A stretch of 26,599 bases of DNA from an uncultured Akkermansia sp. (GTDB lineage Bacteria > Verrucomicrobiota > Verrucomicrobiia > Verrucomicrobiales > Akkermansiaceae): the NCBI GenBank assembly GCA_900548895.1, contig URLZ01000034.1:1-26599 (forward strand), in the 5' to 3' direction. How positions within the stretch are numbered: position 1 is the stretch's first letter; each line of letters opens with the position of its first letter. The translations under genes and the position numbers were made by a program. The notes under the pieces were generated by a model, which worked only from the letters and a program-made list of their open reading frames with translations, was not told the origin of the DNA and made no database searches. Shown here piece after piece: positions 1 through 7,719 of the stretch.

Positions 1-87
1 CGTGAGTGCGGCAGCCCCGCCCTTCTCTATCCCCGCGCTGCGTGACTATCTCTCGCACGCGCGGGGGCGCTTTCGCGTCGCCCTCTC

Positions 88-131
88 CCGAGCCGGGGCA
101 ACCCCGCAAAGGGGCCGGAGGCCGGGCTCGG
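88..131. repeat. Inverted repeat downstream of the PiT gene
   Basis: A 7-bp stem, CCGAGCC (88-94) with GGCTCGG (125-131), encloses smaller G4/C4 hairpins. It lies 22 nt past the stop of the minus-strand PiT gene. It could be its 3' hairpin, but no T-run follows on either strand, so a terminator role is only a guess. No gene is credible in bases 1-153. Confidence 0.3.
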
Positions 132-153
132 CAGGGCGGGCACGCGCGCGGGC

Positions 154-2370
154 TCAGCCTTCGAAGAGCTCTTTGATGCAGCGGATGAGGGAGAAGGCGT
201 GGCTGACCATGGCGCGCGTCTCGTTGAGCAGGGTGAGGTAGAGGATGCCGTTTCTCATGCTGCTGTCGTCTGCGGCGCTGTGCATGAGGTGGCGTGTGAT
301 GAGCTCGGCGAAGTCGTTGCCGAGTTTGACGGTGTCTTCGAGCATGCTCTCGATGCCGCGGTAGTTGCCGGCGACGAGCATGTCGGTGAGGTCGGGGTAG
401 AAGCGGCCGATTTTTTCGGTGAGGGTGAGCAGGTCTTTGCCCTGAGCTTCGTTGAGGCCGGCGTGGTTGTTGTCGATGTGGTTGAAGCTGGCTTTGACGA
501 GGGTGAGCAGGCATTCGCAGGTGGCGCAGGAGATCTGCGAGATGCGGAAGATGAGTTGCCCGCGGTCGGCGAGCTGGCGGGGGATGTTGCGCAGGGTGGG
601 GATGACTTCGTTTTCGTTGACGAGCTCGAGGTCGCGCTTGAGCGAGCGCGTCTTTTTGCGCAGGCGTTTGAGGGTGTCGCGGTCTTCGTTGAGCAGGGCG
701 TGCACCATGGCTTTGTAGATGCCGATCATGCGGCCGAGGCGGCCGGCGGCGGCTTCGCCGAAGTCGTGCACGGCGGCTTCGTTATTGACGTCGAGCAGTT
801 TGATTTCCTGTTTGTCGCCGTGGGTGAAGAAGGTGGATTTGATGAGCAGGGCGCCGGCGATGAGCAGCATGACGACGATGCCCCAGAAGCCGCCGAAGCA
901 CATGATGAGTGCAACGACGAAGGCGGCGATGCAGGCGGCCAGTGCGGTGAGGAACCACCCGCCGATGACGGTGAGCACGCCGGTGATGCGGTAGACGGCG
1001 CTGTCGCGTCCCCAGGCGCGGTCAGAGAGCGATGAGCCCATGGCGACCATGAAGGTGACGTAGGTGGTGGAGAGGGGGAGTTGGTAGGAGGTGGCGACGG
1101 AGATGAGGAGGGCGGCGAGGGTGAGGTTGACGGAGCCGCGAATCTGGTCGTAGAGGGCGCCGGTTTCTTCTTCGGGTCTGAGGGGTTCGAAGCGCCGGGC
1201 GACGAAGTTGGCGATGGGTGCGGGGGTGACGCGGGTGACGAAGCGGATGGCGTTGAGGGTGTAGCGCACCATGACGCGCGCGGGGGGGCTTGAGCCGAAG
1301 CGTTCTTTACCGGCGGTGTTCGACGATGAGAGTTTGAGTTCGGTTTCGGTGACTTTGCGTGCTTTTTTGGAGAAGAAGAGGGCGCCGACCATGATGAGGC
1401 CGGCGGCGAGCAGGTAGATGAAGTCGGTTTTGGCGGGTTCGGCGAGCGCCCCCATGTGCAGGGTGTCGAGGCTGCCGCCGGCGGCAATATGGGTGTTGGC
1501 GATTTCCATGGATGATTGTGCGGCCATGAAGACGCCGATGAAGTTGACGAGGTCGTTGCCGGCGAAGGCGAGGGCGAGGGCGCCGGTGCCGGCGAGTACG
1601 GTGATGCGCAGGGTGTTGACGCGACAGAGGTGTTGCAGGATGGCGGTGATGATGACCCAGCTTCCGAAGGTGAGGAGGAGGAGTTTGCTGAGGTGGGTCT
1701 CCATCCAGTGCATGAGTTCGGGATCCATCACGGGGCTTGTTTTGAGGCCTTTGAAGATGGCGAAGTAGCAGATGGCCGTGAGGGCGGCGCCGCACCAGAG
1801 CGGGCCGATGATGCGGAAGGCGCGTGCGTAGCGGAAGCTGAAGAGTAGGCGCGCGAACCACATGACGATGGTGCCGGCGATGAAGGCGATGGCGACGGAG
1901 CAGAAGATGCCGCTGACGATGATGATGGCTTTCTCGGTGTTGATGTATTCAACGAGGCTGGCTTGGGCGTCGGCGCTGTGCATGCTGTAGACGGCGGTGC
2001 CGAGGGCTGAGCCGAGCAAGGAGAAGACGAGTGAGACGGTTGTTGAGGTGGGTAGGCCGAGGGTGTTGAAGACGTCGAGCAGGATGACGTTGGCGACCAT
2101 GACGGCCAGGAAGAGCAGCATGACTTCATGGAAGGTGAAGAACTGCGGGACGATGACGCCGCTGCGGGCGATTTCCATCATGCCGTTGGAGAAGGAGGCG
2201 CCGAGGATGACGCCGACGGCGGCGACGGCGGCGACCTGCATGTAGGTGCCGGCTCGGCAGCCGAGGGATGAGTTGAGGAAGTTGCAGGCGTCGTTGCTCA
2301 CGCCGACGATGAGGCCGAAGACGGAGAGGAGCAACAGCATGCCGTAGATCACGTAGTAGGTTGTGTCCAT
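154..2370 (-). CDS. pit: PiT-family inorganic phosphate transporter with C-terminal PhoU-like domain
   Basis: This is an integral inner-membrane protein of 738 aa, predicted to import inorganic phosphate by cation symport. Residues 23-37 ([15 protein letters not shown]) carry the N-terminal PiT signature. A second half-repeat with the ST-rich [20 protein letters not shown] motif and many hydrophobic segments follow. From about residue 530 to the end the protein is soluble, helical and charged, and resembles PhoU/DUF47. That makes it much longer than E. coli PitA (about 500 aa); the long form is known from several non-proteobacterial groups. I start at the ATG at 2370, not the longer frame at 2409, because GAGGG lies a few bases upstream and the hydrophobic N-terminus begins there. 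It is divergent from msrAB, and phoU and a PhoB-type regulator lie nearby, which fits phosphate homeostasis. Confidence 0.9.
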   Translation of the reverse strand: MDTTYYVIYGMLLLLSVFGLIVGVSNDACNFLNSSLGCRAGTYMQVAAVAAVGVILGASFSNGMMEIARSGVIVPQFFTFHEVMLLFLAVMVANVILLDVFNTLGLPTSTTVSLVFSLLGSALGTAVYSMHSADAQASLVEYINTEKAIIIVSGIFCSVAIAFIAGTIVMWFARLLFSFRYARAFRIIGPLWCGAALTAICYFAIFKGLKTSPVMDPELMHWMETHLSKLLLLTFGSWVIITAILQHLCRVNTLRITVLAGTGALALAFAGNDLVNFIGVFMAAQSSMEIANTHIAAGGSLDTLHMGALAEPAKTDFIYLLAAGLIMVGALFFSKKARKVTETELKLSSSNTAGKERFGSSPPARVMVRYTLNAIRFVTRVTPAPIANFVARRFEPLRPEEETGALYDQIRGSVNLTLAALLISVATSYQLPLSTTYVTFMVAMGSSLSDRAWGRDSAVYRITGVLTVIGGWFLTALAACIAAFVVALIMCFGGFWGIVVMLLIAGALLIKSTFFTHGDKQEIKLLDVNNEAAVHDFGEAAAGRLGRMIGIYKAMVHALLNEDRDTLKRLRKKTRSLKRDLELVNENEVIPTLRNIPRQLADRGQLIFRISQISCATCECLLTLVKASFNHIDNNHAGLNEAQGKDLLTLTEKIGRFYPDLTDMLVAGNYRGIESMLEDTVKLGNDFAELITRHLMHSAADDSSMRNGILYLTLLNETRAMVSHAFSLIRCIKELFEG

Positions 2371-2380
2371 GTTCACCCTC

Positions 2381-2409
2381 TTCGTATCATGTTCTGCTGC
2401 CGTTGGCAA
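2381..2409 (-). promoter_or_regulatory. Possible promoter of pit
   Basis: On the minus strand a TTGCCA (2409-2404) is followed after 17 nt by TACGAA (2386-2381). The -35 matches others in the window, but the -10 is poor. The start codon is 10 nt further on. Confidence 0.3.
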
Positions 2410-2665
2410 GGAAAATGTGGCTTTTGCGCCACAGGCGGGGGCGGTTTCACCGGGCTTCAGCCCGCCCGCGGGGGCGTGGTTATTCAGGGCTCGCTCGCAG
2501 GCGGGCGGGGTGGGTTCGGCCGGGCGAAATGCGGCGGGTTCGGAGGAGGTGCCGGGCCGGCGGGCGGGCGCGTTGTATGACGCGGTGTATCGCGCGAGGG
2601 TCGGGTCGTGGTGTTTTGCCGGGGGTGTTCGCGCGACTAGGCGCGCGGGCGGCTGCTGTTACGGC

Positions 2666-2694
2666 TTGCTTTTCGGGGGATTCGGGGGTATAAG
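2666..2694 (+). promoter_or_regulatory. Promoter of msrAB
   Basis: TTGCTT (2666-2671), 17 nt, TATAAG (2689-2694). Transcription would start near 2701. That excludes the in-frame ATG at 2699 and supports the start at 2729. Confidence 0.6.
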
Positions 2695-2728
2695 GTGGAT
2701 GTCTGCGGCGGTAGGGCCGCGCGAGGAT

Positions 2729-3694
2729 ATGAAGATGAAGGAGATTTATCTGGCCGGCGGGTGCTTTTGGGGCACGGAGCATTATATGAAGCAGGTGGCG
2801 GGGGTGACGGATACGGAGGTGGGCTATGCGAACAGTGTGGTGCCGTCGCCGAGTTATGAGGAGGTGAAGTCGGGGCGCACGCAGGCGGCGGAGACGGTGC
2901 GGGTGCGCTACAATCCGCTGGTGGTGTCGCTGCGCGAGTTGGCGGGGCTTTATCTGCGGAGTATTGATCCGCTGAGTGTGAATCGTCAGGGGAATGATGT
3001 GGGCACGCAGTATCGCACGGGGATTTATTTCACGGATGCGGCGGATGAGCCGGTGCTGCGCGAGCTCTTGGAGGCGCGGGCGGCGGAGCTGGGGCAGCCG
3101 CTGGCGGTGGAGTTGCGCCGGCTGCAAAATTTTTACCCGGCTGAGGCGTATCATCAGGATTATCTGGAGATGCGGCCCGACGGTTACTGCCATTTGGCGC
3201 CGGAGTTGTTTGCGGAGGCGCGGGCGTTTCGCCCGGCGTCGCGCTTTCACCGGCCGGATGATGAGACGCTGCGCCGCACGCTGACGCCCGAGCAGTATGC
3301 GGTGACGCAGGAGTCGGCGACGGAGCGCCCTTTTTACAACGCGTATTACAAGGAGACGCGCGAGGGGATTTATGTGGATGTGACGACGGGGGAGCCGCTG
3401 TTTGTGTCGACGGATAAGTTTGATTCGGGCTGCGGTTGGCCGGCGTTTTCGCGGCCGATTGATCGCGCGCTGCTGACGGAGCATGAGGATCGCTCGTATG
3501 CGAATCGCCTGCGCACGGAGGTGCGGAGTGCGCGCGGGGATGCGCACCTCGGCCATGTGTTTGAGGATGGCCCGGCGGAGCTGGGGGGGCTGCGCTATTG
3601 CATCAACAGTGCGGCGCTGCGCTTTATTCCGCGCGAGGAGATGGAGGCGCAGGGCTACGGGGATTATTTGGTGCTGCTGCCGGAGCGCTCGTGA
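2729..3694 (+). CDS. msrAB: Bifunctional peptide-methionine sulfoxide reductase MsrA-MsrB
   Basis: A 321-aa fusion that reduces both stereoisomers of methionine sulfoxide, repairing oxidised proteins with thioredoxin-type reductant. MsrA occupies residues 1-160, with the nucleophile C12 in [11 protein letters not shown] and the family tail [16 protein letters not shown]. MsrB occupies about 182-321, with C235 in SGCGWPAF and the catalytic C291 in RYCINS, plus HLGHVF. The two CxxC zinc pairs of zinc-type MsrB are absent ([15 protein letters not shown] has none), so this is the zinc-free form. No signal peptide is seen, so it is probably cytoplasmic. The start at 2729 is chosen from the promoter position and the GCGAGG upstream; ATG 2735 is an alternative. 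Neighbours are pit and phoU, with no obvious functional link. Confidence 0.93.
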   Translation: MKMKEIYLAGGCFWGTEHYMKQVAGVTDTEVGYANSVVPSPSYEEVKSGRTQAAETVRVRYNPLVVSLRELAGLYLRSIDPLSVNRQGNDVGTQYRTGIYFTDAADEPVLRELLEARAAELGQPLAVELRRLQNFYPAEAYHQDYLEMRPDGYCHLAPELFAEARAFRPASRFHRPDDETLRRTLTPEQYAVTQESATERPFYNAYYKETREGIYVDVTTGEPLFVSTDKFDSGCGWPAFSRPIDRALLTEHEDRSYANRLRTEVRSARGDAHLGHVFEDGPAELGGLRYCINSAALRFIPREEMEAQGYGDYLVLLPERS

Positions 3695-3976
3695 TTGGAG
3701 CGCGCGCGTTGCCTGTGTGCTGTTGACTTGAGTGGTGCGTTGCGGGCGGGGTTTCCGGGCCCTGCGCCGGGCGGGCGGCGGCTTCTCTTCCCTGAGGGGA
3801 GGAGGGGCTGCGGAGGGGCGTTGCTGCTGTGTTTAGAGGGGCGGCGGCGAGGGGAGCGGCGGCGGGTTGTTGCCGCATCAACCGAGGTGCGGCGAGGGGC
3901 GCCGGGGGTTCTGTGGCGTTTTCGCCTTGTTGCCGGGGGGCGGCGTGTGGCTTTTTCTTCACCGCTGCGGGCTTGA

Positions 3977-4004
3977 TTGCGGGGCTTGTTCATGGTGATA
4001 TAGT
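3977..4004 (+). promoter_or_regulatory. Promoter of phoU
   Basis: TTGCGG (3977-3982), 16 nt, TATAGT (3999-4004). Predicted transcription start is about 4011. The -10 is good and the -35 modest. No PHO-box-like direct repeat was recognised. Confidence 0.5.
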
Positions 4005-4010
4005 GGCGTG

Positions 4011-4027
4011 ACCGGGAAGGTCCCGGT
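4011..4027 (+). promoter_or_regulatory. 5'-terminal mRNA hairpin in the phoU leader
   Basis: A perfect 7-bp stem, ACCGGGA (4011-4017) with TCCCGGT (4021-4027), closes a 3-nt loop AGG. It begins at about the predicted first base of the transcript. A hairpin at the extreme 5' end typically protects mRNA from 5'-end-dependent decay. Confidence 0.5.
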
Positions 4028-4053
4028 GACAACAAGAAGCTAGAAAGAAGGAT

Positions 4054-4713
4054 ATGGATATTAAAAATAACGACACGCCTGATTATTTCCCGGAGCTCAG
4101 CTGCAAGGTGCGCGATTTGATTGCTCGCGTGCGCGAGGCGCTCTTTCATGCGGATGATCAGCTGTGCCTGCGCCTGATGGCGGAGTGCTCGGCTCTGATG
4201 GCTGAGACGCGCAAGGCTGAGGCGGATTGCAATGCGAATTTGCTGGTGGGGATCACGGAGGCGGATGCGCGCCTGCACTTGGTGCGCTGCGCGCAGCGAT
4301 GCAGCCGGCTGGGCCGCATTGTGCATCAGGCGAATCAGATTGTGCAGAATCTGCACGAGATTTCGGGTCAGGTGGATGAGTCTGATCTGGCGGCTTTCAA
4401 GCCGATTTTCCTGATGGCTGAGGTGGAGTTGCAGGATGCGGTGCTGTCGATTCTGCGCGACGATGAGCGCCTGGCTTACGGGGTGCGCAAGAAGGATGAG
4501 GAGCTTGATCAGCTGTATGCGACGGAGATGGAGCGCATTTTCCACAATACGTCGTCGGCGATGTTTTACAATTTCCAGACGGGCACGTGTCTGCTGTTCA
4601 TTCTGCGGGCGATTGAGCGCATCGGCGATCACGCGAAGGAGCTGGCGATTCCGTCCTTTTATCTGCTGACGGCCGGTGGCCGCTCGGTTGATGAAAAAAG
4701 GTGTGCCATCTGA
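4054..4713 (+). CDS. phoU: PhoU-family phosphate-signalling protein
   Basis: A 219-aa, all-helical cytoplasmic protein. The family couples phosphate transporters to the PhoR-PhoB system, usually as a negative regulator. The diagnostic PhoU motif RAIERIGDHAKELA is present near residue 190, and the first half is an amphipathic helical bundle, giving the usual two three-helix repeats and the usual length (about 220-240 aa). GAAGG lies just 5' of the ATG at 4054, closer than ideal. The gene sits 24 nt upstream of a PhoB-type regulator and in the same region as the PiT transporter, not beside a Pst ABC transporter. It may therefore act on PiT, whose own tail resembles PhoU. Confidence 0.88.
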   Translation: MDIKNNDTPDYFPELSCKVRDLIARVREALFHADDQLCLRLMAECSALMAETRKAEADCNANLLVGITEADARLHLVRCAQRCSRLGRIVHQANQIVQNLHEISGQVDESDLAAFKPIFLMAEVELQDAVLSILRDDERLAYGVRKKDEELDQLYATEMERIFHNTSSAMFYNFQTGTCLLFILRAIERIGDHAKELAIPSFYLLTAGGRSVDEKRCAI

Positions 4714-4731
4714 CGAAGTCTCTGATACAAT
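4703..4731 (+). promoter_or_regulatory. Promoter of the PhoB-like regulator, inside the phoU 3' end
   Basis: GTGCCA (4703-4708), 17 nt, TACAAT (4726-4731), then 6 nt to the ATG at 4738. Transcription from it would begin at the start codon, giving a leaderless mRNA. Co-transcription with phoU is also likely. Confidence 0.5.
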
Positions 4732-4737
4732 AGCGCG

Positions 4738-5433
4738 ATGAATATTCTGATTGTCGAGGATGATGAGGATATCGCCGAGCTGGTGGCGTTCAATCTCGAG
4801 CGCCAGGGCTGGTCGGCGTCGATGGCGCACGAGGGGACGCAGGGGCTTGAGATGATTCGCAGCTCGCACCCTGATTTGGTGATTCTCGATATTATGCTGC
4901 CGGGGATGGATGGCCTGGATATTTACCGGGCGATGAAGGCGCAGCCGATGACGGCGTCGATTCCGGTGCTGTTTCTGACGGCTCGCGCGCAGCTGGAGGA
5001 TCGCTTGGCGGGGCTGAAGCTGGGGGCTGATGATTACATGACGAAGCCTTTCAGCCCGAAGGAGCTGGTGCTGCGGGTGCGCAATATTCTCTCTCGCGTG
5101 AATGCGGGGGCGGCGCGCTTGATTGTGCGCTCGGGCCCGCTGGTGCTTGACAAGAATACGCTGCACGCGTCGCTGGAGGGTGAGCCGCTGGATCTGACGA
5201 CGGCGGAGTTCAAGCTGCTGGCGTATCTGATGGAGCGCCCGGGACGCGTGCAGGATCGCTATGAGTTGCAGAAGGTGCTCTTCGGCTATGCGGATACGAC
5301 GCAGTCGCGCGCGCTGGATACGCACGTGAAGCGCCTGCGCCAGAAGCTCGGGAGTTTTTCGTCCTGCATTGCGACGGAGCGCGGCACGGGTTATTATTTT
5401 GCCCCGCAGTGGCCGCAGGAGTCACAGGATTGA
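4738..5433 (+). CDS. PhoB/OmpR-family response regulator
   Basis: A 231-aa two-domain DNA-binding regulator. The receiver domain (1-120) has the acidic pair D8/D9, phospho-acceptor D51 in LVILDIMLPGMDG, T81 and K103 in YMTKPFSP. The C-terminal winged helix (about 130-228) has the family pattern LTTAEFKLLAYLMERPGRV, then DTHVKRLRQKLG and GTGYYF. These features match the PhoB/PhoP branch of OmpR regulators, and the position after phoU supports phosphate control. No histidine kinase follows within the window, so its partner would be encoded elsewhere. There is no Shine-Dalgarno before the ATG. An intrinsic terminator lies 76 nt after the stop. Confidence 0.88.
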   Translation: MNILIVEDDEDIAELVAFNLERQGWSASMAHEGTQGLEMIRSSHPDLVILDIMLPGMDGLDIYRAMKAQPMTASIPVLFLTARAQLEDRLAGLKLGADDYMTKPFSPKELVLRVRNILSRVNAGAARLIVRSGPLVLDKNTLHASLEGEPLDLTTAEFKLLAYLMERPGRVQDRYELQKVLFGYADTTQSRALDTHVKRLRQKLGSFSSCIATERGTGYYFAPQWPQESQD

Positions 5434-5509
5434 GGGCTCTGCTCTGAGGGCGCGGGCTGATCTCGCCCCCCTGCCCCACGGCTTTTTCCGACGGCTCGTT
5501 TCACTCTTC

Positions 5510-5552
5510 CCCTCGCCGCGCCTGATGCTGCGGCGAGGGTTCTTTGTTTTTT
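5510..5552 (+). terminator. Intrinsic terminator after the response regulator
   Basis: A perfect 10-bp stem, CCCTCGCCGC (5510-5519) with GCGGCGAGGG (5530-5539), is followed by a T-rich run, TTCTTTGTTTTTT. Confidence 0.85.
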
Positions 5553-5640
5553 CGGGGCGCTGCGTTTCCGAGTCTCGCCTCAGGGGCGCCGGGCGCTGGG
5601 GCTCCTCCGGTTTTGTTCTCGGCTTGGTTTCAGCGCAGTG

Positions 5641-5790
5641 TTTCGGGGCGCTGAGTTTCCGGCTCCGTGCGCCGCGCCGGGGTTCGGGGGTTCCGCGAAC
5701 TGAGTTTCCGGCCCCGGGCAAGAGCTCCGGGGCTCGGGGTTTCCGCGAACCGAGTTTCCGGCTCCGGGCGAGGGCTCCGGGCGGGGGCGC
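5641..5790. repeat. Imperfect tandem array of about 50-bp units
   Basis: Three units start near 5641, 5691 and 5741, sharing a TGAGTTTCCGG-type core (5652, 5701, and CGAGTTTCCGG at 5751). The last two also share TTCCGCGAAC and GAGCTCCGG/GGGCTCCGG blocks. A weaker copy, GCGTTTCCGAG, lies near 5562. It falls between the response regulator and the convergent oadA-like gene. Open frames crossing it on both strands are Pro/Gly/Arg-rich by composition and not supported as genes. The whole gap 5434-5965 has no gene; it holds this array and two hairpins. Confidence 0.65.
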
Positions 5791-5852
5791 ATAGGCGGGC
5801 TCCCGGCCCCCCCTGCTCGGCGCGTTCGCTTGCCCCGGGCGGAGATGACGAA

Positions 5853-5890
5853 GCCACCCCTCGCCGGCCTGGAGCGCGGCGGGGGGTGGC
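5853..5890. terminator. Hairpin between convergent genes
   Basis: A 13-bp stem: GCCACCCC (5853-5860), a T opposite G, CGCC (5862-5865), paired with GGCG (5878-5881) and GGGGTGGC (5883-5890). TTGTTT follows on the plus strand, while the minus strand has no T-run. It lies 76 nt past the stop of the minus-strand oadA-like gene, so it may end transcription from both sides. Confidence 0.55.
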
Positions 5891-5965
5891 TTGTTTCGAG
5901 GGGCTCAGCCGGTGGGCGCGTCAGGACGCCGCGCTGAATGAGTTTCCCTCGGTTTGTCGAGGTGG

Positions 5966-7474
5966 TTATTTCTCGACGATGTGGACGTCGTAGCGGCGGC
6001 CCATGATGTCGAGCGTCATGTCATGCCCGTTGATGGAGGCGTTGACGCCGACGGAGCTGAGGGCAACGGGGGCAGCGCTGAGGCCGGCCTTGGGCTCTTC
6101 CTTGGGCTTGGCGGTGGGCGGCTCGGGGCGCTTGCCGGCGTAGTAGTCCTCAAGCTGCTGCGGGAACATGGCGTAGATGACGCAGTTCTCGTCGGTGACG
6201 GGCAGGCCCTTGGCGGCGAGTTTGTCGCGCAGGGTCTGCATGCCGGGCTTGATGAGGTCGGCGGGGCGGCAGGTGATGGGGTCCTTGCCCATCTTCTTGG
6301 CGCAGAGGGCCTGAAGGTCCTTGTCCACCGGGGCGGGGGTGTGGCCGTAGTAGCCGAGGGCGACGTCGGCGCACTGCGGGGTGATGTTCTTCCAGCGGCC
6401 GAACTTGACGTTCATCATGGCCTGCACGCCGACGATCTGCGAGGTCGGGGTGACCAGCGGGATCCAGCCGAGGGCCTTGCGGACGACGGGGATTTCGGCG
6501 AAGACTTCCTCGAACTTGTCCGTCATGTTCATCTCCTTGAGCTGGTTGCGGAAGTTGGAGAGCATGCCGCCGGGCACCTGGTAGCGCAGCGTGTCGCTGT
6601 TGACGACTTCGTTCTTGTGGCTGGTGAAGCGCGAGAGGCTCTCGTAGATGGGCTGCAGGCGGGCCGAGATGTCGGCGAGCTTGGCGCAGAAGTCGTCGGC
6701 GACGACGGGGCAGCGGTCGTAGCCCTTGAGCAGGGCGAGCATGCGCAGGCAGTCGGGCTGGCCGGTGCCGTTGGCGAAGGGGGCGATGGAGCAGTCGATG
6801 GCGTCGGCTCCGGCGTTGACGGCGGCGACGTAGGTGGCGGCGCCGAGGCCGGCGGTGTCATGTGTGTGGATCCAGACGGGCAGGCCGGCTTCTTTCTTGA
6901 GGACGGCGGTGAGGGCGGCGGCTTCGCTCGGGGGGATGAGGCCGGCCATGTCTTTGATGACGATGCCGTCAGCACCCATCTCGGCGATCTGGCGGCCGAG
7001 CTTGGCGAAGTACTCGAGGTTGTGCACCGGGGAGGTGGTGTAGCAGATGGTGCCGTGGGCGGTGGCGCCGGCTTCCTTGGCGGCACGGATGGAGGTGCGC
7101 ATGTTTTCCGGATCGTTCAGGCAGTCGAAGATGCGGAAGATGTTCATGCCGTGCTTGGCGCTGAGCTTGACGAAGGCTTCGACGACGTCATCGGCGTAGT
7201 TGGTGTAGCCGACCATGTTCTGCCCGCGCAGCAGCATCATGTGCGGCGTCTTGGGAGCAAGGCGCTTGAGGGTGTCAAGGCGGTCAAAGGGCAGCTCGCC
7301 GAGGAAGCGCAGGCCGGCGTCAATGGAGGCGCCGCCCCAGGTCTCGAGGGCGGAGAAGCCCATCGTGTCCAGGATCGGGGCGATGTCGAGCATCTGCTCG
7401 GTGGACATGCGGGTGGCGGCGAGCGACTGGTGGCCGTCGCGCAGTACGGTGCAGTTGAATGTTGCGGGTTTCAT
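5966..7474 (-). CDS. oadA: Carboxyltransferase subunit (oxaloacetate decarboxylase alpha / pyruvate carboxylase B type) without biotin domain
   Basis: 502 aa. The family moves a carboxyl group between oxaloacetate (or pyruvate) and biotin. The HMGL-like TIM barrel (residues 1-270) has D13 in TVLRDGHQSL, the metal/substrate lysine K174 in IKDMAG, and H203/H205 in WIHTHDTAG. The PYC_OADA domain follows (about 290-440: VPGGMLSNFRNQL, VTPTSQIVGVQA, YGHTPAP). After a Pro/Lys/Ala linker the protein stops at YDVHIVEK, with no biotin-accepting MKM motif. The biotin carrier must be another protein, and no carrier, OadB or biotin carboxylase is in the window. OadA versus PycB cannot be settled from this subunit alone. 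It has a strong promoter and no Shine-Dalgarno. Confidence 0.85.
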   Translation of the reverse strand: MKPATFNCTVLRDGHQSLAATRMSTEQMLDIAPILDTMGFSALETWGGASIDAGLRFLGELPFDRLDTLKRLAPKTPHMMLLRGQNMVGYTNYADDVVEAFVKLSAKHGMNIFRIFDCLNDPENMRTSIRAAKEAGATAHGTICYTTSPVHNLEYFAKLGRQIAEMGADGIVIKDMAGLIPPSEAAALTAVLKKEAGLPVWIHTHDTAGLGAATYVAAVNAGADAIDCSIAPFANGTGQPDCLRMLALLKGYDRCPVVADDFCAKLADISARLQPIYESLSRFTSHKNEVVNSDTLRYQVPGGMLSNFRNQLKEMNMTDKFEEVFAEIPVVRKALGWIPLVTPTSQIVGVQAMMNVKFGRWKNITPQCADVALGYYGHTPAPVDKDLQALCAKKMGKDPITCRPADLIKPGMQTLRDKLAAKGLPVTDENCVIYAMFPQQLEDYYAGKRPEPPTAKPKEEPKAGLSAAPVALSSVGVNASINGHDMTLDIMGRRYDVHIVEK

Positions 7475-7519
7475 GATGGTATGAAAGGTGTCGGGCAGTG
7501 TTTGCTGCTCTGTGTGCGA

Positions 7520-7549
7520 ATCCTAGCACAGATGCGGGGGTTGCGTCAA
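7520..7549 (-). promoter_or_regulatory. Promoter of the oadA-like gene
   Basis: On the minus strand TTGACG (7549-7544), 18 nt, TAGGAT (7525-7520). Transcription would start near 7513, giving a leader of about 40 nt without an obvious ribosome-binding site. Confidence 0.6.
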
Positions 7550-7719
7550 GAAGGAATCGCGGTGCTGACGCTGTTGCGGTGCGCTTTCTCGCCCGGGGAC
7601 GGTTCGGGGGGCTCGGGCGAGGGGTGAGCGCCCGCGACGAAGGGCCGCGACGAAGGCCGCATGAGGTGCGCCGCAGCGGTGTCGCGCGGCGGCGAGTGGG
7701 TTGCGGTAGCGGGCTCTGC

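Larger units (their letters stand above)
2371..2728. other. Intergenic region between divergent pit and msrAB
   Basis: About 360 bp without a credible gene. The msrAB frame stays open upstream to 2363, but the product there is Gly/Arg/Ala-rich and unlike any protein domain. The region holds small hairpins, GTGGC/GCCAC (2417-2432) and CGGGC-TTCA-GCCCG (2451-2464), and the promoters listed separately. Confidence 0.5.
3695..4053. other. Intergenic region between msrAB and phoU
   Basis: About 360 bp, very G-rich on the plus strand. The open frames here (for example a Pro/Ala-rich one on the minus strand, 3624-3962) look compositional. I see no clear T-run terminator for msrAB. The 3' end holds the phoU promoter and a leader hairpin. 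Confidence 0.5.

Noticed and set aside
2363..2728. N-terminal extension of MsrAB
   Set aside because: Low-complexity product; the promoter at 2666-2694 lies inside it, and the MsrA family starts at residue 1 of the chosen start.
3664..5325. A 553-aa minus-strand open frame, Arg/His/Gln-rich
   Set aside because: Antisense to phoU and the response regulator, both of which have clear family motifs.
5641..5790. CRISPR array
   Set aside because: The units are contiguous imperfect tandem repeats without unique spacers, and no cas genes are present.
5954..7627. A 557-aa plus-strand open frame
   Set aside because: It is the antisense shadow of the oadA-like gene; its product is Gly/Val/Ala/Asp-rich with no domain.
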